This document shows positions 33,729 to 45,800 of a stretch of DNA of 64,000 nt, piece after piece. The position numbers and the translations under genes were made by a program. The stretch spans positions 125,422,807 to 125,486,806 of the forward strand of contig NC_089822.1 in NCBI RefSeq assembly GCF_035046505.1, given 5' to 3'. The stretch's first letter is position 1; each line of letters begins with the position of its first letter. Origin of the DNA: Tiliqua scincoides (taxonomy: Eukaryota; Chordata; Lepidosauria; Squamata; Scincidae). The notes under the pieces were generated by a model. It did no database searches. It was not told where the DNA came from and worked only from the letters and a program-made list of their open reading frames with translations.

Positions 33729-33865
33729 GTGCCCAAGCACTGAGGGAGCACAATGAATGGCGGCGATGATTGCTCTGGTGTGGATCGAGGTGGGCGCCCA
33801 GCAGTCGCACCTGTGCCCGTGGGCTGGCAGCGCAGGGTGGAGGAAGGCGGAGTGCGCTATATCAG
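33729..33865 (+). CDS. MBD6: MBD6 first coding exon (ATG at 33753)
   Basis: Acceptor atcactcctttcag at 33728, 24 bp of leader, then MNGGDDCSG and the first half of the MBD to YIS. Human MBD6 also begins MNGG. Donor gtaaac. Confidence 0.93.
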
Positions 33866-36800
33866 GTAAACGCTTCCCCCAGCTGTGTTGTGGAGCCACT
33901 TTCCCCTCTCCCATCTCCTTGTCCTCACCCTAACACTCCGTCTTGTCTTGCTCTCAGTCCCAGTGGCACAAGCTTGGCTTCATTGGAACAGACTCGAGCG
34001 TACCTGCTGGCAGACGGCACTTGCAAGTGTGGCCTGGAGTGTCCCCTCAATGTGCACAAGGTATGGGGCCTTGGAAAGAGCCTGCTCTGGGCTAGAGGAT
34101 CTTCGGCTTTGCCTAAGTTGTGTAGAAAGTAAAGGAGGAAAAAGGGAAATGTAACCACATCTGGTTCCAGAGAGTGAGGTGCTTGGGCATTTGTGGAGCA
34201 AGCAAACAGCTCACTGTTCCAAGATCACTACCTTTGTCTCTTGGCATGGAACGTCAGGGGCAGCACAAAATAATTCTTGGTTTAATGGATGGCACCTGGT
34301 GTGGGGCTTTGTTGGACACATGCCCAGTTGTGGACAGACTCAGTGCCCTTCACCTGCTACAGAAATTGCAGCAACATAAGGTGCCCGCACAAGTTTCAAT
34401 TTGCATAAGCACTTTCTCCTACACCCCCCCCCCCCCAACAACCAATAGAATTCTCCCAGATCTCCCTTGTTGTAAGCCAACAAATTGGATGGGGGCAAAG
34501 AAGCTGGAAATGATAAGGGAAGAAGCTTTGAGGGGTTGCATGTAAGGGTCCTAAACTGGACATTCCTCCATAGCCTGGTGAACCTAGTGACGATCATTAC
34601 TGGTTTGCTAGGCCCACTTCTTCTCATTTAAGAGAGCCCTACTACGTGAGCCTCCCCAAGGCACCCCAAATCCTGGACCTGGCATTGATGGTAGTGTTGA
34701 GTTTTAAGTGTCTTCAGTGGAGGAGGGAATGGTCTACCACAGTAAAATAAAATGGATAGATCTGGATTACAGAGGGTACTATGTGATTATTAAGCAGTAG
34801 CAGGGCTGGCAAGGGTTCAGGGGGCTATTATAGTGTAGCAAAAGCTGGATGAGAGTGACTGCGTGGTACACAAATACCATTTTAGGCTGTCAAAATTGAG
34901 TTCTGCAGCCTGTACCAGTTTATGCAGATTTGTGTATATTTCATCCACTCAACTTTCATCGCTTTGCTCTTTCAGCCATTTTCAATTATAACCACATTAC
35001 AAATTTCATCCACGTGGTTTCCTCTTTCATCTGATTTTATTCGAACTTTCATTTATTCATTCCATTCATTCGTTCATGTTCTTGTCTTTATTTTTCTGCT
35101 ATTTCTGTTTATTTGGGTTTTGCATGCATTCACATGTGTTATATAGTTAATTTATGTTTTTCACCAGCCAAAATAAATTTGCAAGATAAATAAGGCTATG
35201 CTGTGACATTCATCCACTTTTGATTTTCATCCATGCTCTGGTCCCTAACCAGATGAAAGTTCGAGGAATTACTGTAATTATGCTTCTGCTAGTTGTAGGG
35301 AAGCCAGGGAACTATGCATAAGGCCATATGTCTGTTTCAGTTCCAGGGGAATGTGATGCTGGGTGCCAAATTCAAGTTCTTGGGAAAGTTCCTAGGAGTC
35401 TTGGTTTTCTCACATTTGGATTTATAAAGCAAGTTACTAGTCCTTGCGGTTGAGAGGATATGCTTGGAAAACATATCAGCAATGCCTAGTGTAATCTCAG
35501 AAGCCAGAGTGCTGGTTTAATAAAATTGCATTCTCATAGGCTCCTTGCCTTCCTCTTTTTCATGCAAAACCTGAATAAAATTTGCAAAATAGCATATAGC
35601 ACAGAAAAAACGTGATGTAATACACACAATAGTTACAGAATTTCTCTTACCTTTACAGAATTTATACAACTTCCCTTGGTGCAGAATTTAAATTGCTTTG
35701 GCATATAATTTTGGATTTGGTGTAGGATTTTTTTTTGTTTGTTTGTTTTAGCAAAGAGCACACACAACCTAGGCCACATAGGGGACTCACACCAGGATAT
35801 CAGCAAGCATTGTACATGCATTTTCAAGCTGCTTTTCATGGAGATCCTCAGGGTGCTTTATTCTGTGCCTTATATTGATTTCTCTAGTTTTGAGATGTGA
35901 TCACAGAACTCTGGAATAGATTTACTTATTATATTTTCATCCTGTACTTCTGCCAGTGAGCTCCAGGGTGGCCTGTATGGTTCCCCCTACTTTTTAACTT
36001 CACATCAGCTTGGCAGAGTGGGTTAGGCGGAGAGATTTATTTTTTGTAGAATATTTTCTGCTGCTTTTCAACAAAGAAGTTCCCGAAGCAGTTTACATAG
36101 CAAAAGGAATAAGAGAAGATTATTCCCTATCCCAAAACGGACTCCCAGTCTAATAGAAATATAAGGGAGACAATAGCAAAATAGTATGAGAGGAGTGCTG
36201 TGCTGAGGATGAATAGAAACAATTGCCCTCTTTCCTTGCTAAACACAAAAGAGCTGTCACTTTAAGACAGGGGTCTCTAAAGTACAGCCTGCATTGACCC
36301 TCCCTCTGGCCCGCAGGGGACCCTCCGGCCCATGGGAGACTTTCAGCCTGACATTGGGGGCACAGGGTGTGAAAGCTTCTCCCAGCCAGTTTAGCAGTCT
36401 GCAGACTGATTGCAGGTGCCTCTTCGAAGGTCCTACAGCCTTCTGAGGGTCTTTGTGAAGCCGGCACAGACCCTCTGGAGGCTACAGGAACCATCAGAAT
36501 GGTGCCCACTACCAGTGTGCAGCCCTGTATATCTATTACAACCCTAGGGTATTCATTATTTATTTACATTTATTTATCTTTTGGGCCCTTGGCACCACCA
36601 TCAGATATACGATGCGGTCCTTGTGCTGAAAAGTTTGGAGATCGCTGCTTTAAGAGATGCCTCATTGCCTAATTAATAGGAGAGATAGATCATCCTAGTC
36701 CAATGGCTAACCTACACTGGCTGTCTTATACCCAAGTATAGACTCTGAAAGTATTATTGATTTTGTAGCCTGCCCTTCCAGTCAGGACATCGCTTCCGGT

Positions 36801-39800
36801 GGGTCCTGACAGATTCTCATTCTAAAAAGGGGGTCCCAGTGCTAAATGTGTGAGAACCACTGTTCTAGAGATTCTCTAGATCTAGAGATCTAGAATTCTA
36901 GAGATCTAGAGAACAGTGGTTTCCAAACTTTTTCAGCTGGTGGATCCCTTGACCTACCGGGCTCTTGGCTGTGGCTCCCCATTAGGGTCACAGTCCTATA
37001 CATTGTATAGGACAGCAAGTTTTTCATGAGTATTCTGCGGCTCCCTACAGAATTCTGCGGCTGTCTGTGAGAATTCTGCGGTTTCCATGGCTCCCCAGGG
37101 AGCCACGACTCACAGTTTGGGAATCACTGGATTAGAATGTTATGAAATATTCGTTCCAACTTTGTGATTCCAGGGCTTGAAAAAGACCCTGCCCTGACCA
37201 GGTCCTGCAAAATTATGCCATTTAACTTAAAGTGTGTCATGTTTGATGCACAAACAAGGACTTATTCACCTCAGCAATCCCTAGTTGCTACTTTGGAAAG
37301 GAACAACTGGAGGCAGGGGGCTTGGTTAAAAAAGTCAGAGCTTGTCATTCTGCACCAGCAGAGCTGGCAGAAGGGATAATCTAGAACAGGGGTCTCAACT
37401 TTTCAGCCAAAGGGCCACATCAAATATCTGGAACGCTGTCGAGGGCCGGAAAAAGAAATGAAATATATAATTTAAATAAATACGTTAGAGATGGAACTTA
37501 GATGAATGACTGAAAAGAATGAATGAATGAATGGGCTCAAATGTCCAGGATTTCTCCAAGCACCAACACAGCCCAAGAAATAAATTAAGTGGACCCCCGT
37601 TCCCCCCCCCCCCCACACACACACAAGCACAACTCTGGTTGTGTTTGGTCAACTGGGCCAGAGGCTCTTAGGGGATCAGAGACTGGCCATGGGCCGGATA
37701 GAGGCTCTCCAAGGGCTGCATCTGGCCCCCGGGCCAGGGGTTGGAGACCCCTGATCTAGAACAGCGTTTCTCAATGTTTGTCCCCCACCGTACCACTTCT
37801 CATGGTCCACCTATTGGAAGTACCACTGGAAGTAACGGGTGATGATGTCGTTGCCAGTTACTTCTGAATTAGGAGGCCAGAAGCGACATGACAAACACAG
37901 ATAAGAGTCTTAGAGTGAACTGGAGGGCTTTTTCAAGTGTGCAGAATGCATGCTGGAACTCTGCCTGCCAAGCTGAGCCTATTGCTGATTATCACGTTGC
38001 ATTGCTGGTCTCGCTGCCAGGCAGCAGCGGTCTGGGGGTTCCACACGTACCACCTGATATCACCTCAAGTACCACTGGTGGTGTGAGTACCACTAGTTAA
38101 GAAATGCTGATCTAGAGCTCTCTTCTGCCAGCAACACACTCCTAACTCTGCATAGAGTAATGGTTCTCAAGCCCTCTACAAGAAATTATTCCATGCCAAC
38201 TGTCTGTCAAGGATGCCTGCCTTGACAGGTATCCTTACATATTACTGCAAAGGATTCTGGTGAAGGATGAGTGTTCTAGGTTGCGTGCTCACCTAGAGTG
38301 GTGGCTGAGCCTTTGGACCTCTTGAGTCACCTTGCAAGAACCAAGAGTGACCTAGAACGTTCCGAATATTTCCTTCTAGGTATGCATTGCAGGGAAGATT
38401 AGTAATAGTGGGCAAGCTGCCTTTCACAAAAACTTGTCCACTGACACCCGTCTTCTCTTTGAAGAAGCCACAACAAATTCTATGATACCCAGTGGTTAGA
38501 GTGTCAGACTAGTAGAGACCTGGGTTCAAATCCCCCGTTCATCTTTGAAGCTGTGTGACCTTGGGTTGACCAGTCATTCTCTCTCAACTCAACCTATCTC
38601 ACAGGGTTGTTGTGTGGATAAAATAGGTTGAGTTAGAGAATAATGTATGCTACCTTTTTGGAGGAAGGATAGGGTAGAAACATAATCAACAGAATAAACA
38701 AATGAGGAAGTTCAGGTTTCCCTGGACTACAGATTGAAAGCTACTGGCATAGACAGACAGAAGCTGATTCAAAGGAAGAGCTTTCAACAGGGATTTACAT
38801 GCTGACCAGGCTGTTTCCGTATTTTCATTGGAGGGTCTGGTTTGCACAGAGAGACTTCTCTCAGCAATGGCTTTTTCCCCTCCACAATTGCAAAGAGCTA
38901 GTTGCTGTACGGCAGAGGAGGTAGGGAAATGATAACCAAAGCTGTAAATATTCTTGACTTCACCAAACATCCAACACAAGCATGGTAACTGGGTGAAACC
39001 ATGTATTCCGTCTCGAACTCTGGGAGGAAGGGTGGGATAGAAGTGTAAGAAATAAATAATAAAAAGTCCCAAATGGCTTGGAGCCAGCACACTGTAGACA
39101 AGAAAAGGCTCAAAGGATTGGTGCAGATGCAACCTCAGCAAATTGGCTTGGAAGGGTTGTTGCTCAGTGGTATAGCACTTGTTTTGCACTCAAAAGGTAC
39201 CAGATTCCATTCCTGCCGTCTCCAGGTGGGACTGAAAATACACCTGCAACTAGAACCCTGGCAAGCCAAAGCCAGTTAGTGAAGCTAGAGAGACTCATTA
39301 GAAGTGTCATTGTATATGTTTGTGTTGTGGGGGGGGGGGAGGGGGAGAAATTGCCCTTCACCTCTGATTTGCTCCTGATCAGGGCAAGAAATGGCTCCAG
39401 TCTCCTTAATGCACCTGGCTCCCCTGGACTGGGGAAATGAACCCTCCAGCGTCAGATACTTAAAAAAATTATTTTAAACTTTTCTGTGTTATGGCTAGGT
39501 TTTCAACTTTGACCCAGCAGCAATGGTGAGTGGGAGCGAAGGCACCAAGGGCGACGAGGACATGACCAAGCTGTGCAACCATCGGCGGAAAATTGTGGCC
39601 ATGGCCACGCTCTACCGCAGCATGGAGAGCCACGGACCGCTGGGCCTGCCACATCTGGGGCCAGGTGACTGTTCTATGAGACCATGTTCTGTTCCCTCCC
39701 CAAAACCTCTCCCCATTCTTTTCTGTGGCACTGTGTTCTTGGCCTAGTGCTAGGTACTGGAGCTTACTGGGCAGGAGGTCTGGTCTAGAGGGTAGAGCCT

Positions 39801-42800
39801 CTGTTTGCCTGAAGATAACATCCGAAGGTCGCCAGTTTGAGGCCACCGGCACCGTGAACAGGAAGACCTTGAAGCAGCTGACAAGCCTAGCCAAGTTATT
39901 CCACCTGCTCTTTGGCCGCTGTCAGCCTGTGTGGGAGGAAAATGGAGGCCAGAATGTGATACCAGATCAAAAAGATCCACCTGAAATGTTGTGGTTCTTG
40001 AAAGACAGAACCTTCTTCAATTGTAAAAATCCCTATTGGGATTTAGTATTGCCTGCCTATGTAAACCGCCTTGAATTAAAGTCTGAGGAGAAATCTAACA
40101 ACCAAGAAAGGCGGTATATAAATACCTGTATTATTATATTATTATTATTAGCTTAGCAAGCCAGTGTTGTGATTCCCCCCACAACTAAGAGGGGAATGTG
40201 CCATAACTGCAGTGTTTTTCTCAGCTATATCTCAGGCTGAACAGATTTCCCCCTTGTGTGGGTACTTACAACTTTTCTTTTTTCTTTCCTGTTTCGTTCA
40301 GCTCCAAACCTGTGGTCAACTAGCGTGTTTTACATTTAACCATCAAGAGTAGAGCCTCCCAACAGTAAAGGCATAACTAGTCAATGTTCAGTGATTAGTC
40401 AGTGATCCTGAATATGTTGTCTTATTTAGGGCACAAGCCTAACTGGGTCTACTCAGAAGTAAGTCCTATTTTGTTCAATGCGGTTTACTCTCAGGAAAGT
40501 GTGGTTAGGATTGCAGCCTCAATCCCATAAGAAGTGTCTTGCTGGATTAGACCAACAGCCCAATCCTATCCAACTTTCCAGCGCCGATGCAACCATGCCA
40601 GTGGGGTGCACCCTGCATTCTGCGGTGGGGGGGTGGGGGGGTGGAGAGTCACGGAGGCCTCTTCAAGGTAAGGGAACAAACTTACGTCAATGATGCATTG
40701 CAGCTGTCTTGGCACCAGAAAGTTGGTTAGGATTGGGCTGCAAGCGCCACTTCATCCAACCTTCTTTGCAGGAATCCCAGCTTCAGGGGAAAAACCAGAA
40801 ACTGGTCAGTGCTTCATCAGTCAGTTGCAGTCTGTCTGGACCCTCTGTTGTCATTGCACTCCTATTTTTGTCACTTCCAGTCTTGATTCTTCCATAGTTC
40901 TTGAGTTCTTGGAAATCTCAAGGACATGGAATGCTCTTTCCTTCCATCCCTTGCCTCTCCTCATTCGCTTAAGAAAAGGTTTTTTTTGCAAAGAGAATAG
41001 CAAAAATAAATAAATCAGGAATTGTTAGCAACATATATTTGACTGTCAGAATGCATGTTGGTTATATAGTTCCTCTGCCTTTCTTTGAGTTGAGATAGGC
41101 TCCTTGAGATTGTCACAGAGGTGTGAAAAAAGCAGTGCTTGCCGATAAGGAGTTGGGAATATGGTGCCTTCCCTGGCGTTTCTGACTTCTTCTAGACTGT
41201 AAACCGAGAGGGTTATAGCACGTAACAAAAGGGTGCAAAAGGCGAAAGCCGTGCACTGCAGAATAGCTTCATTGCAATAGGAAACCTGAGCAGAGTACCA
41301 TTGTCACAGCTAACTCCAGTGATTCGCAAACCGTGTGCTGCAAAGCTGTGCTGCTGTGCCATGAGAAACAGATCAGATGCAAGCTCCCGTGAGCCCAGAG
41401 TTTCCACCCACAGAGGAGGCTGTCCATTTCTGGTTAGCTCCATGAGAACAGGCAGTTCTGCTGAGTCCTATTAAGTGTGATTGGATCAATCTGTTTCCTC
41501 CCAATGCAGAGGCACAGCAGATTATCTAAACTCCAGAGAGGCTACCTGTTGTAAGAGTCCTGGTGTTCCCTCACTTCCAAACAGGAGGCACATGCAGGAG
41601 ATATCTGCATAATCAGTGACTCATGTCACGGGGGTGTGTGATCCTGACTCTCACGTGCTATCAGAGTCATGTTTTGGTTAGCAGGATGACTTTTGACTGA
41701 GAAAAATAGTGTTTCGACTCTCTGAAGTTAGAGCAGCTCCCATTTAACTGTTTGACAACTTCCCTTGAGCTTGTATGTCTAAAACATCAGAAATCAACTT
41801 GGTCTTAAGTAATCTTAAGTACTGGCGTTTATCTTCTCTATCCCCCCCCCCCATTTTCTGAGTCTTGCTACTTTCTTCAGAGGTGTACATTTGTCCTTGC
41901 TCTTTGGGGATGATTGTCTTCATATCCATCTGTTTCAGGAACTGGGCTGACCCAGCCATCTCACCCACCCACGCCAGGACCCAGCAGTCGCCCGCAGCAG
42001 ACTCTTTCTAGTAAAGCACCGGCTACTTTGGCCAAAGGCCCAGAGCCCTATCTACAGTGCCCCTCTGATCGCTGTAGCAACACTTGGTCAGGCCAGAGCT
42101 CCTCCTTCCCACACCACCACAACGCTCTCTTTGGGGACGTCTTCCCAGGCCGGCTGCCCGCCACTACCAATGGCAACACCCGGCCAGCCTTCCCGGCTGA
42201 ACTGAATGCTGCTGGGTGCTCCTTTCTGCCCAGCAAGGCCATCCCGGATGCACCACCACGGCCCTATCCTTCGAGTGGACTTCTCTTTCCCCCACCAGAG
42301 GAGGTGGCATCAGGTCAGGAGAGTGGCCCTTGGAGCAGCCGCCCTGCTCCCCTGGGGTCGCAGACTAGCACTACAGGTTCACCCGCCACCACCACTTTAT
42401 CCTCGGTCTCATCGCCAGCAGGCAGTGCTGAGCCTTCCCCACAGCGCTCCCGGCACTCCTCAGCTTCCTCAGATCACGGCCTCTCTGGACACCGCCCAAT
42501 CTCCAAAGCCTCCGGTTTCGATGCAGCACCCCTGGCCAATGCCTTAACCAACCAAAGCAGCAATAACTTGCCCTCAGTGCCCTTAGGAGTTGCTCCAGAA
42601 GGCAAAGGACCGCCTGGCTTGCTGCTCCTTCATCCACAGGGCCCAGGCTCTTTTCCAGCCAGTAGTTTGTTGAGCGCAGCCGCCAAGGCCCAGCTGGCCA
42701 GCAGGGGACGTTCAGATGAGCTGGCTGCCAGCACTTTACCCAGCCGCTTGCTGCTTTCTGTAGTAGGTGGGCGGCAGCCTCGACGCCAGCGCCGCTCACC

Positions 42801-45800
42801 CACTGTCCTGCGCCTGCTCAAGGACTCCCACTCGGGCCAGGCTGGGGTCCCCTATTCTGAGGAGATGCCAACCCGACACGCCCGACCTCGGGACCAGCCA
42901 CCAGTAGGAGAGGCCAAGAATGGACCCCCAAGCTCAGCAGCTCCGGTACAGCCGTTGTCATCCCTGCTCAGTCTGCTTGGACCTCCAGCAAGCTCGCCGA
43001 CACCTGGGCTCCCCCCACTGCCCCCAACCCCTGCTGGTGATAGCTCCAACTCTTTGCCCTCTTTCCAGGACTTCAATAGCCAGCTCCTCAGTCTCTTTGG
43101 GCAGCTGGCCTCAGCGTCTTCCGAACAGATCTCAGGGAGCCCCCCACAGCCAAAACCTCCGGTCTCTCCTCTTGGACCCCATGGCCCCCCAGGTATGTGT
43201 GTGCGTATGTGTGGTGGAACCTTTCATAGCAGTAAGCCCCTATTGGTAGGACTGGAAGCAGTAGAGTGGGAGTTGCCCACTGCAGGTGAGGCATTCTCCT
43301 GTGTGAGAAATGAGGCAGTGTGTCACAGGTTCTGTGCCTTCTTACATGTTTGGTTGAGGCCACCCAAGGCCTCATACAACTCCTTAAAGTTGTCTTGCTT
43401 TATTCACTTTGGGCATGTGTGAGTAGGCCGCAGCCTTCCCAGCTTAGCATCTGGTCTAGAATAGTGATATGTAGCCCAGACCTGAGCAAGTTTACTTTGA
43501 AACAAGTTTTATTCCCAGGTAAAAGGACATAAACTAAATTACAGCCTAACTGTTTGGCCAGTGAGCTACGAAGTTGTTGGTTCAGACTTTACTTCAGCCA
43601 TGAATGTACCAGGCAGTTGGGCAAACTAGGTGGCCTTGATTTTTTACTTATCCAAAGAAGGCTCCAGATTTATGGGGGGAAAGGGTGTATAACACTTTTC
43701 CAATAATCTGTTTTCCCAATCAAAATCACTTCTCCTGCAAGGCTGCTTTTCCACGTGTAAGGGAAAACATAGCAGATCCATATGTCTTTTCTCCTGTTGA
43801 GTGAAAAGTGGCTAAGGACACTTTAATTGGGGAAATGACCTGAAGGGAAAAAGCTTCCTTCCTTCCACCCACTGATGCTGCTTTTGCCCTTCCTCCTCCA
43901 ATCAATTTGCAGGTGTATTAAAATAAAAACAACTTCCCTCACGAGATGTGACTTGGGAGATACATGGCATATCTCAGCCCCCACAATTGAAATATGAGTG
44001 GGGAGCAAAAATTCCAGGTGGCCAGTTGCCACTGATGCCTGGAAAGCTGGGCGTGGTGTTTGGGGTTATTGCAGAGGTCAGGAAGCAACATGCTCCTCCT
44101 TGGTGGCTCACCTCAGTTTTGCAAAACCTTTTCACCTTACAGGTGAGGATAATAAGACTGACCTATGTTGCAACTGGGGTGGTGGCTTTGTTTTAATGTA
44201 TATTCAGTGGCATAGCTAAGGAGGGCAGGAGGTACTGGGCCCCAGGTACCACACCTTGAGGGGTGTCAAGGTACCTTTTCCTGCCCCCTCTTCATAGGCA
44301 CTCAGAGTGGTTCCAGGCCACTTTGAACAGCTGACCACCTTTTTTTGGGGGGGGGGGGGAGCCAAAAAAGTGGTTGGCCTCTCAGAGCAACTCACAACTT
44401 CTCCAAGCTCCCATGGGGTGGTGGTGGTGCAGGAGAAGGTACTGCAGAGGCGAGATGGCCTCCATCTAAGGAGTTTGGGTAGCATAGCTAGTCCTCTTTC
44501 CCCCTCCCCTCAATGTAAGTTAGGCTGAGAGATGTTGATTAGCTAGTCAGCTTCCACGGATGGGCATTTAAGTCCTGAAGACTCGACTCGAGTTGCAAGA
44601 ACACATTTTCCATGACTTGTGGGAACTTGAGTTACAAGTGTCACTGACTCAGGGCTCTGACCTGTAAAGAGTCATGGCTCATATAGACTTGAGTCGCGAA
44701 GACTCGTCATTTTGGGTCCACGTCTTGGCTTCGTGAGTGTGCATGCTTGCTATTTTTTCACCGCTTCCATGTTGCCCTGAAAGAACTTGTGCGTAATCTG
44801 GAAGCCAGCGTCCAAACCAGAGCGAGATGCAGATTTGGTGGGTTGGCTGTAGGAGGCAGGGACCACTGGGATGAAGGAGACTGCACAAAGCTGAGGGGAG
44901 GAACCAGAAGAAGGTAGGGGCAGCCAGAACACAGGGAGAGCAGGCCCTCTTGTCCATCTTGGAAGGAACGGATGATTGAGTGGCCTAATGGATGGTCTGA
45001 CTTTTTTCTCTGGATGAGGGAGAGAAGGATGAGCCCAATTGATGGGGGACAGGGTTCTTGCGATAGGGAAAAATACCTGGCTAGCCCAGGGAGGGGGCTA
45101 AGGAGGCAGGCAAACTAAGGTGGAAGCATTTCCTTGTGATAGAAAAGGGGGGAGAAGCCCCTTTGACTGCAGTGGGCCTTCTGAATCGAGCTGCATTGGA
45201 CTGTAAGCTTTCTGGCTGCTACTGGCAACCTTCCCTCCCACCTGCCACTTCTGTCCTCCTCCCACCTTGCCGATTTTGGACACCTCTCTATCGGTCCACC
45301 CATGGAGTCCTGCTTGGCACTACTTTTGAAGTCGGAATTGGGCGTCATGATGTGAACCAGGGTAGGGGGGGTCACCGGGGTTCGTAAGGAACTGATCGCT
45401 TTCTGCACTGCTGCGCTCACTCGAACAACAGCAGAGCTTTTGTTTACATAACTGAAATGAAAGTGGTGGCTGAGGTGAAGAACTTCAACACATCCTTGAC
45501 TGCAGATGGGATGGGAACATCAGGGCAGCGTTAAATGAGAACTCCGATGCACCCACTAACCCTCCAGCACCTCTGTTTTTTCTGAGGAGCCATGCCTAGC
45601 CCGTAGCTTGACTCGCTTCTCGAAAAGACTCTGACTGTAGTCAAAATGACTCCAAAAGGGCTCAGGACAACAGCTGCCCTTTAAGACTCGCGAGCAAATT
45701 AAGTAAAGGGGGTCACAACTCACAACTCAGCGCTGACTCCAGCACATCCCTGGCAGCTTCAGGGCTGAGCAGGGAATTGAACCTGGGTCTTCAACGCTGC

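Noticed and set aside
38485-38560. tRNA gene candidate (A and B boxes)
   Set aside because: No cloverleaf or anticodon arm can be drawn; the SINE body continues downstream.
39725-40156. 143-codon ORF between MBD6 exons
   Set aside because: Lies inside a SINE with a tail and target duplication.
43193-43422. Continuation of the 502-codon ORF past the MBD6 large exon
   Set aside because: A donor at 43193 and the good phase match to 46658 show the tail is intron.
44211-44500. Possible MITE beginning CAGTGGCATAGCTAAG
   Set aside because: GCATAGCTA recurs at the far side in direct, not inverted, orientation, so element borders are unsupported.
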